Part shown: piece by piece, positions 5,909 to 12,051 of the stretch
Layout of the letters: the number at the start of each line of letters is the position of its first letter
How positions within the stretch are numbered: position 1 is the stretch's first letter
Assembly (NCBI GenBank): GCA_015229095.1
Contig: JADGCE010000012.1
Coordinates: forward strand, 1 to 14,114
Source: Magnetococcales bacterium
Lineage (GTDB): Bacteria; Pseudomonadota; Magnetococcia; Magnetococcales; Magnetaquicoccaceae
Length of the DNA stretch: 14,114 nt
Reading direction: 5' to 3'
Program-made: the position numbers and the translations under genes
The notes under the pieces: model-generated
The model's database searches: none
What the model was told of the DNA's origin: nothing
The model's input: the letters and a program-made list of their open reading frames with translations, nothing else

Positions 5909-7882
5909 ATGAATAACTCGCTTGACCCGTTGTGCGTGACCACCCTGCGCATGCTGGCTGTGGATACCGTGGAAAAGGCCAAATCCGGCCACCCGGGCAT
6001 GCCATTGGGCGCTGCGCCCATGGCCTATGTGCTCTGGCACCGGATCATGCGCCACAATCCTGGCAACCCCCTCTGGCCCGATCGGGATCGCTTCATCCTC
6101 TCCCCAGGACACGGCTCCGCGCTGCTGTATGGACTGCTCCATCTCAGCGGCTATGACCTGCCCCTGGAGGCACTGCAGCACTTTCGCCAGCGGGACAGCC
6201 TCACCCCTGGACACCCCGAATATGGCCTCACCCCCGGCGTGGAGGCCACCACCGGTCCCCTGGGACAGGGGTTCGCCATGGGAGTCGGCATGGCCATGGC
6301 CGAACGACAGCTGGCCAAACAGTTCAACCCGCCGGATTGCCCCCCCCTGATCGACCATTACACCTACGCCATCGTCTCCGATGGCGATCTGATGGAGGGC
6401 ATTTCCGCAGAGGCGGCTTCATTGGCGGGCCATCTGGGGCTGGGCAAGCTGATCTATCTCTACGATGACAATCATATCAGCATTGAGGGCGACACCAATC
6501 TGGCCTTTACCGAAGATGTGGCCGCCCGTTTTGCGGCCTGCCATTGGCAGGTGATTCGGGTGGCGGATGGAGAAAATCTGGAGCATATCGAAGCCGCCAT
6601 CCGCCAGGCTCAGGCCGATACCCAACACCCCTCCCTGATCCTGGTTCGCACCCATATCGGCTTTGGTTCACCCCGTGCGGACAGTGCAGCGGTCCATGGC
6701 GCTCCCCTGGGTGAGGCAATGGCGGCGACGCGGCAATTTTTTCAGTGGCCGGAGACCCCTTTTCATCTCCCCCCGGAGGCGGTGCAACACTGGCGGACCC
6801 TGGTGGCCCGCGGCCAGGCGTTGGAGAGTGCCTGGAAAGCGCGGTGGGAGAGCCTGCGGGAGCCGTTTCCTGAAAAGATGGCGCGTTTCCAGGCGCAGAC
6901 CGCCGCCCTCCTGCCAGACCATTGGGATCAGGGGCTCTCCGCACTGGAGATGCCCGGCAAAGCCACCGCCACACGGGTGGCCTCCGGGATGGTCTTGAAT
7001 GCCATTGCCCCCCACCTGCCCGCTTTATGGGGTGGCTCCGCCGACCTGGCTCCCTCCAACAACACCTGGTTGCGCGGGGATGATGCCCGCAACATCCATT
7101 TCGGGGTGCGGGAGCATGCCATGGCGGCCATCTGCAATGGGATCGCCCTGCACAAGGGGCTGCTGCCCTTTTGTGGCACCTTTCTGGTCTTCTCCGATTA
7201 TATGCGCGGGGCCATCCGTCTGTCGGCCCTGATGGAGCTGCACGTCATCTATATATTGACCCACGACAGCATCGCGGTGGGAGAGGATGGCCCGACCCAT
7301 CAACCCGTGGAACATCTGGCCTCCCTCCGTCTCATCCCCAACCTGGTGGTCTTGCGACCAGCCGATGTCGTGGAAACCGTCGCAGCCTGGCGACTGGCTG
7401 TTCTGTTGCAACGTCCCGTTGCTCTCATTCTCTCCCGACAAAACTTGCCCGTGCTCCCTGCAGAGCCCGCCCGCACAGGGGTGGCGCGGGGCGCGTACAT
7501 TTTGGCCGACTGCGAGGGGGCTCCACAGTTGACCCTTCTGGCCAGTGGTGCCGAGGTGCATCTGGCATTGGCCACCCGCGCCGCACTGGCCGAGCGCTCC
7601 GTGGGGCGTGTCCGGGTGGTCTCCATGCCCTCCTGGGAGCTGTTTGCCGAGCAATCGATCGACTACCAACGGGCTGTTCTCTCCCCGGATGCAGGCGTTC
7701 GCCTGGCGGTAGAGGCCGGTTCTTCCATGGGGTGGCATCGCTGGGTGGGAGAGCGGGGCGCCATCGTGGCCCAGGACCATTTCGGAGCCTCCGCGCCTGG
7801 GGAGCAGATGTTGGAATTTTGTGGCTTCTCCGTAAAAAATATGGTCGAGACCGCCATGAAATTGTTGGCCGCCAACCCGTAA
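5909..7882 (+). CDS. tktA: transketolase
   Basis: A 657-residue enzyme of standard length. It moves two-carbon ketol units between sugar phosphates in the pentose phosphate pathway, using thiamine diphosphate and a divalent metal. Visible are KSGHPGMPLG (25-34), GHGSALLY (67-74), the TPP/metal motif SDGDLMEG through DDN (157-188) and the pyrimidine-domain motif HFGVREHAM with catalytic Glu at about 402. GEDGPTHQPVEHLASLR (458-474) is the family signature. The ATG at 5909 was chosen because LCVTTLRMLAVDTVEKAKSGHPG follows at family spacing. The open frame continues upstream, with another ATG at 5846 adding 21 residues, and no strong Shine-Dalgarno marks either. It is divergent from yggS. No gapA or pgk follows; the gene ends in a strong terminator, so it is probably monocistronic. 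The symbol is generic (tktA or tktB cannot be separated). Confidence 0.97.
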   Translation: MNNSLDPLCVTTLRMLAVDTVEKAKSGHPGMPLGAAPMAYVLWHRIMRHNPGNPLWPDRDRFILSPGHGSALLYGLLHLSGYDLPLEALQHFRQRDSLTPGHPEYGLTPGVEATTGPLGQGFAMGVGMAMAERQLAKQFNPPDCPPLIDHYTYAIVSDGDLMEGISAEAASLAGHLGLGKLIYLYDDNHISIEGDTNLAFTEDVAARFAACHWQVIRVADGENLEHIEAAIRQAQADTQHPSLILVRTHIGFGSPRADSAAVHGAPLGEAMAATRQFFQWPETPFHLPPEAVQHWRTLVARGQALESAWKARWESLREPFPEKMARFQAQTAALLPDHWDQGLSALEMPGKATATRVASGMVLNAIAPHLPALWGGSADLAPSNNTWLRGDDARNIHFGVREHAMAAICNGIALHKGLLPFCGTFLVFSDYMRGAIRLSALMELHVIYILTHDSIAVGEDGPTHQPVEHLASLRLIPNLVVLRPADVVETVAAWRLAVLLQRPVALILSRQNLPVLPAEPARTGVARGAYILADCEGAPQLTLLASGAEVHLALATRAALAERSVGRVRVVSMPSWELFAEQSIDYQRAVLSPDAGVRLAVEAGSSMGWHRWVGERGAIVAQDHFGASAPGEQMLEFCGFSVKNMVETAMKLLAANP

Positions 7883-7921
7883 TCCCGGCAGGGGGCTCCG
7901 GGTCGGGGGGAGGACCAGGCC

Positions 7922-7963
7922 AACAAAAAAGGCGGGACAGCACTCTGTCCCGCCTTTTTTGTT
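7922..7963. terminator. bidirectional intrinsic terminator
   Basis: GGCGGGACAG (7931-7940), a CACT loop and CTGTCCCGCC (7945-7954) form a perfect 10-bp stem, flanked by six A on the left and six T on the right. With the flanks the inverted repeat extends to 19 pairs. It works as a rho-independent terminator on both strands. It ends the transketolase transcript from the left and the 63-residue peptide gene from the right. Confidence 0.95.
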
Positions 7964-8004
7964 CTCCACTCCCGTCGCTGTGCGACAGCACAGCCCGCCG
8001 GACA

Positions 8005-8196
8005 TTACATGGCGGCGGCGGCCTTCTTCTTGGCTTTTTTCGCTTTCTTGGCTTTTTTGGCGTGCTTTTTGTGCTGCTTTTCCGTCGTCGTCATGCCCGC
8101 GCCTGCATCCGCAGCCGTGGCAACCGGGGCCGTTGCCCAAAGACCCATGGTGACCAACAGGGCCACAACGCCCACCATCCGTTTGAAATTCTGCAT
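8005..8196 (-). CDS. small secreted Lys/Ala-rich peptide
   Basis: A 63-residue protein with a clear signal peptide (1-28: VGVVALLVTMGLWATAPVATA). The mature part is about 35 residues and ends in a highly basic tract of KKAK/KKA units (about 42-59) followed by alanines. It resembles histone-H1-like tails in composition only. An exported polycation could bind lipopolysaccharide, nucleic acid or peptidoglycan, but no function is known. The start is well supported: AAGGA lies ten bases upstream of ATG 8196. It ends at the shared bidirectional terminator. Another small Lys-rich exported protein lies 243 bases upstream on the same strand. Low-complexity proteins are easily overcalled, but ribosome site, signal peptide and terminator together make this a real gene. 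Confidence 0.8.
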   Translation of the reverse strand: MQNFKRMVGVVALLVTMGLWATAPVATAADAGAGMTTTEKQHKKHAKKAKKAKKAKKKAAAAM

Positions 8197-8265
8197 GTTA
8201 CTCGTTCCTTAGATCCTGGTACTTGATGAAGCTGTTAAACTGAAATTGTCCGTACTGCATACTGA

Positions 8266-8289
8266 TTGTTTGCTGTGCACTCCAAACAA
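8266..8289. other. small inverted repeat between the two Lys-rich peptide genes
   Basis: TTGTTTG (8266-8272) and CAAACAA (8283-8289) are perfect seven-base arms around a ten-base centre. It lies in the 243-base gap upstream of the 63-residue peptide gene, about 70 bases from its start. It could be an operator or an RNA hairpin; no known motif is recognised. Confidence 0.3.
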
Positions 8290-8439
8290 AGCCATCGCAA
8301 TGGTCGCTTTTTTGGTCTCTTCTGCCAAGACTCCCCGGGCATCTCCCGCCAGCCAGCCTGCGTCTGCGTCAGAAAAAAATCGGTCAGTGGGGTATGCTGC
8401 GTCCCAGTGCAAAACGCGGACCGTTCTGCTAGGCGGATT

Positions 8440-8595
8440 TTATTTCTTGATGGTGGCGGCTTTTTGTTGCTCGTCGCACTTTTTGTCGCTCTTGCACTCT
8501 TTTTTTGCCGGGGGAGGTTCCACCCCATACGCGGTGGCAGCCAGAGAGAACCCGACAGCAGAGATCAAAGCGACCCAATGAGCGTTCTTATTCAT
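8440..8595 (-). CDS. small secreted Lys-rich protein with two cysteines
   Basis: A 51-residue protein. Residues 1-24 look like a signal peptide (ALISAVGFSLAATAYG). The mature part of about 27 residues is VEPPPAKKECKSDKKCDEQQ followed by a short basic end, with two cysteines six residues apart. A good promoter (8677-8705) lies upstream on this strand. The start is uncertain: ATG 8595 begins the signal peptide directly but lacks a Shine-Dalgarno, while in-frame ATG 8631 and GTG 8643 would extend the basic N-terminus by 12 or 16 residues. No family is recognised. A shared theme with the neighbouring 63-residue gene (signal peptide plus lysine-rich tail) suggests the two are functionally related, though they do not align. 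Confidence 0.6.
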   Translation of the reverse strand: MNKNAHWVALISAVGFSLAATAYGVEPPPAKKECKSDKKCDEQQKAATIKK

Positions 8596-8676
8596 TTTTA
8601 TTGATTTTTTGTTTTTATTGCGGGGCGTCATGCTCAGAAACACCAGTGCCTACCCTTCTGCGATGTCATCCTGACC

Positions 8677-8705
8677 ATTCTACGAGCCATTGTTACAGAT
8701 TTCAA
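8677..8705 (-). promoter_or_regulatory. promoter of the small Lys-rich secreted protein
   Basis: On the minus strand TTGAAA (8700-8705), a 17-base spacer and TAGAAT (8677-8682) make a near-consensus sigma70-type promoter. Transcription would begin near 8670, leaving a leader of about 75 bases to ATG 8595, or about 40 to ATG 8631. Confidence 0.7.
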
Positions 8706-8819
8706 CTTTTTTCAGAGTCTCCCCAATTTTTTTGGAAAGCCGCCCGGCCTATCCCCCTGCATGCACCCTCTTGAAGCATACGGTCGGAGCAGGCGGTATG
8801 AGGGTTTTCACAAAATCGA

Positions 8820-8849
8820 TTGCCAAATGGCAGGAGCGACCCTTACAAT
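8820..8849 (+). promoter_or_regulatory. promoter of the 184-residue conserved protein
   Basis: TTGCCA (8820-8825) is followed after 18 bases by TACAAT (8844-8849). Transcription from about 8856 leaves roughly a 50-base leader before ATG 8905. It also argues against earlier in-frame starts at 8761 and 8848, which lie upstream of or inside the promoter. Confidence 0.6.
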
Positions 8850-8904
8850 GGGGGGTGTTACCGTCAGACAGTTGTCTTTTCGCACCTTTCAGAGTTTCCG
8901 ACGC

Positions 8905-9459
8905 ATGAATGCACAGCGTATCCACCAGATTCAAGTGATTTTCTCCCCGGAAGAAGATCGACTGCAACTCAAAATCAATACCCAGGGGCGAACAGAATTT
9001 CGTTTTTGGCTGACGCGGCGTTTTGTCAAACGGTTATGGCCCGGTCTGCGGCAGGCATTGGAGACACAGGCACGCCTGGAGAGGGTTACCGCCGATCCTG
9101 CGGCCCGAGCCGCCGTGCTGGGATTCATGCACCAACAGGCCGTCGCCGAAAGCGATTTTTCCACCCGCTTCATGGAAGAGCCCTGCGAAACGCCGCTGGG
9201 GCCGTTACCGGTCCTGGTCACGCGGGCGCGCATCGAACCCAGGGAACAGGGAGGCTATATGGTCAGCTTTCATCCCCAGGAGAGTTATGGGATCGAGGTG
9301 GCGATGGATCCCAAACTGTTGCACTCGTTCTGCAAATTGCTCACCGATGCGGTGGGGAAGTCGGAGTGGGATCTGCCTCTGACCCTCTCAACCAGCGGTC
9401 GAGAGGGTATCGGCAGCGATTTCTACGAACCCATGGGCCGCGCCCATAGCATCAACTGA
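8905..9459 (+). CDS. conserved protein of unknown function
   Basis: A 184-residue soluble protein without signal peptide or membrane segment. The N-terminal part reads IHQIQVIFSPEEDRLQLKIN and is followed by a striking TEFRFWLTRRFVKRLWPGL segment (30-48). I recall the PEEDRL...EFRFWLTRRF pattern from uncharacterised proteobacterial proteins, but no function is known to me. A basic alpha-helical middle (49-82) precedes a second beta-rich half (about 100-165: LPVLVTRARI, YMVSFHPQESYGIEVAMD). The ATG at 8905 was chosen because the promoter at 8820-8849 places transcription start about 50 bases before it; the frame stays open back to 8761. No strong Shine-Dalgarno is seen. It is followed 41 bases later by the metallophosphatase-like gene and could be co-transcribed with it. 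Confidence 0.8.
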   Translation: MNAQRIHQIQVIFSPEEDRLQLKINTQGRTEFRFWLTRRFVKRLWPGLRQALETQARLERVTADPAARAAVLGFMHQQAVAESDFSTRFMEEPCETPLGPLPVLVTRARIEPREQGGYMVSFHPQESYGIEVAMDPKLLHSFCKLLTDAVGKSEWDLPLTLSTSGREGIGSDFYEPMGRAHSIN

Positions 9460-9488
9460 CGCTCTCCCGTCAAAAACAACGTCCCACC

Positions 9489-9494
9489 AAGGAG
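9489..9494 (+). promoter_or_regulatory. Shine-Dalgarno AAGGAG of the metallophosphatase-like gene
   Basis: A near-ideal AAGGAG six bases before ATG 9501. It favours that start over the in-frame ATG 9585, which begins a cleaner signal peptide but has only a G-run (9565-9569) 15 bases upstream. Confidence 0.7.
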
Positions 9495-9500
9495 CACGAC

Positions 9501-11129
9501 ATGGCAATTTTTTTGACAGGAGCGGTGGCAGGCGGCTGGGCAACATCCGCCACGAAGAGGGAAAGGGGGCATCCCCCCCCCCGCATGCACAGCATACTGA
9601 CCGTGCTTCTGCTGCTGCTTTTGCCCGCCGAAGGATGGAGTGCCATCCATTATCATTGGGTACAGCTGATCGAAGGCAAACAACACAAGGGACGGTTTTT
9701 GCCCAAGGTCTCCGTGCGGGCCATTGTCGACCACAAGGAGGAGTGCCCCGATCTCTACGCGACAACCGACTTGAAAAAAGATAAGATATTGTTTTCCATG
9801 AAAAAACGCCACAAACAGGGGGCGTTGGACAAAGAGAACAGGTTTGCGGAAATCAAGGTATGCGAGCACACGCTGCAACCGGATGATAAACTGCTGCAAA
9901 CCTTCACTACCGGCTATCTGGCAAACGGCAGCAAAGCGATACCGGTGCTCCTGCCGGATCTCTCCCAGGGAGGGGTGCCCTTGGCCCAGTTGATCACCTC
10001 CGGTTGCAGTGGATGCCGGGACGGCAAGGCCCAATATTGCTCCGAGCAGGCGGCACGGGAGGGAAAAAAGGGGGCTTTGCCCTGGCTGTATGGTGCCATG
10101 AGTGGCCGGGCGGCCACAGAGGCGGGGGATGGCATCCCTCCCCTGTGGATTCATCTGGGGGATATGCGCTATTCCGGCCAAAAAGAGGGGGTGGCAGATT
10201 CCTGGCAAAGATCGGAGGGCAAACTGGGTTGGAAGGAGGAGCTGTTTGAGCCGACCGCCACACTGTTGGAAAAGAGCTGGGTGGTCATGATGCGTGGCAA
10301 CCACGAAGGCTGTTTTGTCCCAGGCAACGATTGGGACAAAACAGACTGGAAAGATCGGGGAGAGGGGTGGCTCTATTTTTTTGGCAGCAGCGAGCACTCC
10401 TGCAGCCAGCTTGCGAAAGATCGGCACGACGTGCTGCCGGCATTTGCCATGGATGCCGTCATTCATGGCGGCAGTGTGGCCAAACCGCAGCCAACCAAAC
10501 AACAGGCGCGTTTGATGATCCTGGATACGGCCCGTACAGGGGATGGGCGCGACAAGGCCAAAGAGGAGACCAGAAAACTGTACACAAAACAGTTTGACTG
10601 GGTGGCGGAACATCTTCCCCCATCAGGCAGCTCCACCTGGTTGTTCCAACACATTCCCGCCTATGAGTGGAATACCAAAAAGGGCGAAGCAGAGGAAACC
10701 ATCGTGACAAAGGCCGTCAAAGATTCCCGTCTGCATGGCAAATGGGCGCAGGTGGCAGCGGTGGTATCGGCCCACAAACACCAATTCAACCTGATCCGCG
10801 CCCACTCTCAGCCCACCCAGATCACCGTGGGGAACGGGGGGGTTGCCCTCTCCGGCCCGCCGGGAAAAAGTTGCGAGATGGCAGGCAAAGGGGATCTGCT
10901 CGGCACCGTGGCGGTTGGATTCGGCTATTTGCATGCACGGTTTGCGGTGGCGGGAGAGCAGGTGCAAGCCACCTATACAACCCCCCTGTTCAAACCGGAA
11001 TGGGGCCCGTTACAGGAGAGCCAACGGGTAGCCTGTACGGGCACGGCTTCGCAGGCCTGGCAGCCCGTCTGTCCCAAAACAACCGCCCAGACGGGCTGCG
11101 CGGAGCTTGCCTCGGCTGACGAGGATTGA
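9501..11129 (+). CDS. secreted calcineurin-like metallophosphatase-related protein
   Basis: A 542-residue exported protein. A hydrophobic segment (about 31-47, SILTVLLLLLLPAEGWSA) is the signal sequence. An N-terminal beta domain (about 50-160) with RAI, ECP and VCE elements precedes a metallophosphoesterase domain. Visible ligands are HLGD (D221), RGNHE (N267, H268), FQHIPAY (H384) and AHKHQF (H425, H427). The family usually opens with a GDTGCR motif whose Asp binds metal. Here the matching place reads GCSGCR (168-173), so the Asp appears to be Cys169. Phosphatase activity is therefore not assured; substrate is unknown. ATG 9501 has the best ribosome site, but the resulting 28 residues before the signal core are unusually long, and a C10 tract (9573-9582) lies between it and ATG 9585. 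It converges with the lipoprotein hydrolase gene, 23 bases away. Confidence 0.85.
   Translation: MAIFLTGAVAGGWATSATKRERGHPPPRMHSILTVLLLLLLPAEGWSAIHYHWVQLIEGKQHKGRFLPKVSVRAIVDHKEECPDLYATTDLKKDKILFSMKKRHKQGALDKENRFAEIKVCEHTLQPDDKLLQTFTTGYLANGSKAIPVLLPDLSQGGVPLAQLITSGCSGCRDGKAQYCSEQAAREGKKGALPWLYGAMSGRAATEAGDGIPPLWIHLGDMRYSGQKEGVADSWQRSEGKLGWKEELFEPTATLLEKSWVVMMRGNHEGCFVPGNDWDKTDWKDRGEGWLYFFGSSEHSCSQLAKDRHDVLPAFAMDAVIHGGSVAKPQPTKQQARLMILDTARTGDGRDKAKEETRKLYTKQFDWVAEHLPPSGSSTWLFQHIPAYEWNTKKGEAEETIVTKAVKDSRLHGKWAQVAAVVSAHKHQFNLIRAHSQPTQITVGNGGVALSGPPGKSCEMAGKGDLLGTVAVGFGYLHARFAVAGEQVQATYTTPLFKPEWGPLQESQRVACTGTASQAWQPVCPKTTAQTGCAELASADED
9573..9582 (+). repeat. homopolymeric C10 tract near the 5' end of the metallophosphatase-like gene
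   Basis: Ten consecutive C lie just after a G5 run (9565-9569) and two bases before the in-frame ATG 9585. Tracts of this length can slip during replication. A change of one base would put the ATG 9501 reading frame out of phase while leaving translation from ATG 9585 possible. Confidence 0.9.
11060..11099. other. 12-bp-stem hairpin at the 3' end of the metallophosphatase-like gene
   Basis: GCAGCCCGTCTG (11060-11071) and CAGACGGGCTGC (11088-11099) are perfect complements around a 16-base loop, inside the last 25 codons. Two genes converge 23 bases apart just beyond. No T-run follows on either strand, so classical termination is not shown, but the structure is the only candidate 3'-end element for either transcript. 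Confidence 0.55.
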
Positions 11130-11152
11130 GTCTGCTTGAGCACTCTGCGGCG

Positions 11153-12007
11153 TCACTCCCTGCGAAACGGCACCTGAGCCAGCAAGGCGGGCCATGCCTT
11201 TTCCCAGCAGCACTCATGATCCATGCGGGACACCCGCTGCAGCGTGGCGGCGTTGGGTGATGGGAGGTGGCTGAGATAGGATTGCAGCACCACCTCCGGC
11301 ACACGCTCATCCTCTGCCCCGACAAAATGCCATTGGGGAATGGGGCCCAGGCGATCGGCCACATCCACCGGATTGGCGGAATGGGGCATCGGACTGACTT
11401 GATGATGGCGGGTCCAGGCCGCCACATCCAGGTTGGCGGCGATTGTGATCAACCAGCGCACATCCCTGCGCTCCGCAGCCAGCAGGGCCGCTACCGTCCC
11501 TCCCCCCGAATAGCCTACCAGGCCGATCTCTGCACTCTGCAGATGCTCTTTCATCTGGTCGATGGCCGCGCCCATGGCCGCCACCACCTCCGGGGCATAG
11601 CGATGCGACGACCAATAGCGGTCTGGACACGCATGCACCCCCTCCTCTGCATATTGACAGGGTCTGCCCAAATAACCGACCGCCGGATTGGGATCCTGCA
11701 CCATCAATCTCAAGACCAAAGGATCCCGGGGCGTGGGATCTGGCGAGAGGCGGGAACGATCCAGCCAAGCCACGCCATCCCCCTCCACATAGATGACCAA
11801 CAAAGGGGTGGGGGAGGTGGTTTTCTTGAACAGAGCCAGCAGGGAAAAACCGCCCTTGTGCAGGACAATGGACTGCAGGCCATGGGCGCGGGCAAGTGCC
11901 AGGGTGCGTTCGGTACGGGATTGCAACAGGGAGGTACAGGCCGGAAGGCAGAGGCACAACAGGACAACGGGCAGCCAGCGAACGACGAACCCCGGCGGGC
12001 ACCGCAT
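11153..12007 (-). CDS. lipoprotein alpha/beta hydrolase
   Basis: A 284-residue predicted lipoprotein. The signal peptide ends in the lipobox LPAC (21-24), with Cys24 as the lipidated residue. The mature part is an alpha/beta hydrolase. YVEGDGVAWLDRS (73-85) fits the oxyanion region, the nucleophile elbow is GYSGGG with Ser167, a likely acid is Asp233 in VGAEDERVP, and His264 in MDHECCW completes the triad. Substrate is unknown; serine esterase or lipase-like activity at the envelope is the inference. The ATG at 12007 was chosen because it gives a standard lipoprotein signal; a GTG at 12040 would add 11 residues. It lies only 44 bases after the barrel-protein stop (11 from that GTG) on the same strand, so the two are very probably co-transcribed. 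Confidence 0.85.
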   Translation of the reverse strand: MRCPPGFVVRWLPVVLLCLCLPACTSLLQSRTERTLALARAHGLQSIVLHKGGFSLLALFKKTTSPTPLLVIYVEGDGVAWLDRSRLSPDPTPRDPLVLRLMVQDPNPAVGYLGRPCQYAEEGVHACPDRYWSSHRYAPEVVAAMGAAIDQMKEHLQSAEIGLVGYSGGGTVAALLAAERRDVRWLITIAANLDVAAWTRHHQVSPMPHSANPVDVADRLGPIPQWHFVGAEDERVPEVVLQSYLSHLPSPNAATLQRVSRMDHECCWEKAWPALLAQVPFRRE

Positions 12008-12051
12008 GGGCCCGCCGGGAGAGGTCGTGGGGTTCAACACGGCATGGAGGA

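Larger units (their letters stand above)
8596..8904. other. divergent intergenic region with two promoters
   Basis: 309 bases without a convincing gene separate the 51-residue secreted protein (leftward) from the 184-residue conserved protein (rightward). It holds a strong leftward promoter (8677-8705), a good rightward promoter (8820-8849) and T-rich stretches around 8706-8740. Open frames here are short and lack ribosome sites or family features. Confidence 0.7.

Noticed and set aside
8046..8078. Lys/Ala-coding repeats as a possible CRISPR-like or microsatellite array
   Set aside because: The repetition comes from Lys and Ala codons within a supported small gene; units are short and have no spacers.
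7025..8140. Leftward 371-codon and rightward 351-codon (7171-8226) frames over the transketolase end
   Set aside because: Both overlap certain transketolase coding sequence and cross the strong terminator at 7922-7963; their products are low-complexity and unrelated to any family I know.
8209..8412. Possible extra small leftward gene between the two Lys-rich peptide genes
   Set aside because: The product of about 67 residues has no signal peptide, no ribosome site at its start and no family resemblance; it overlaps the leader expected for the 63-residue gene.
9423..10613. Leftward open frame of 396 codons
   Set aside because: It is entirely antisense to the metallophosphatase-like gene, which carries clear motifs, a signal sequence and a ribosome site. 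The antisense product shows no family features.
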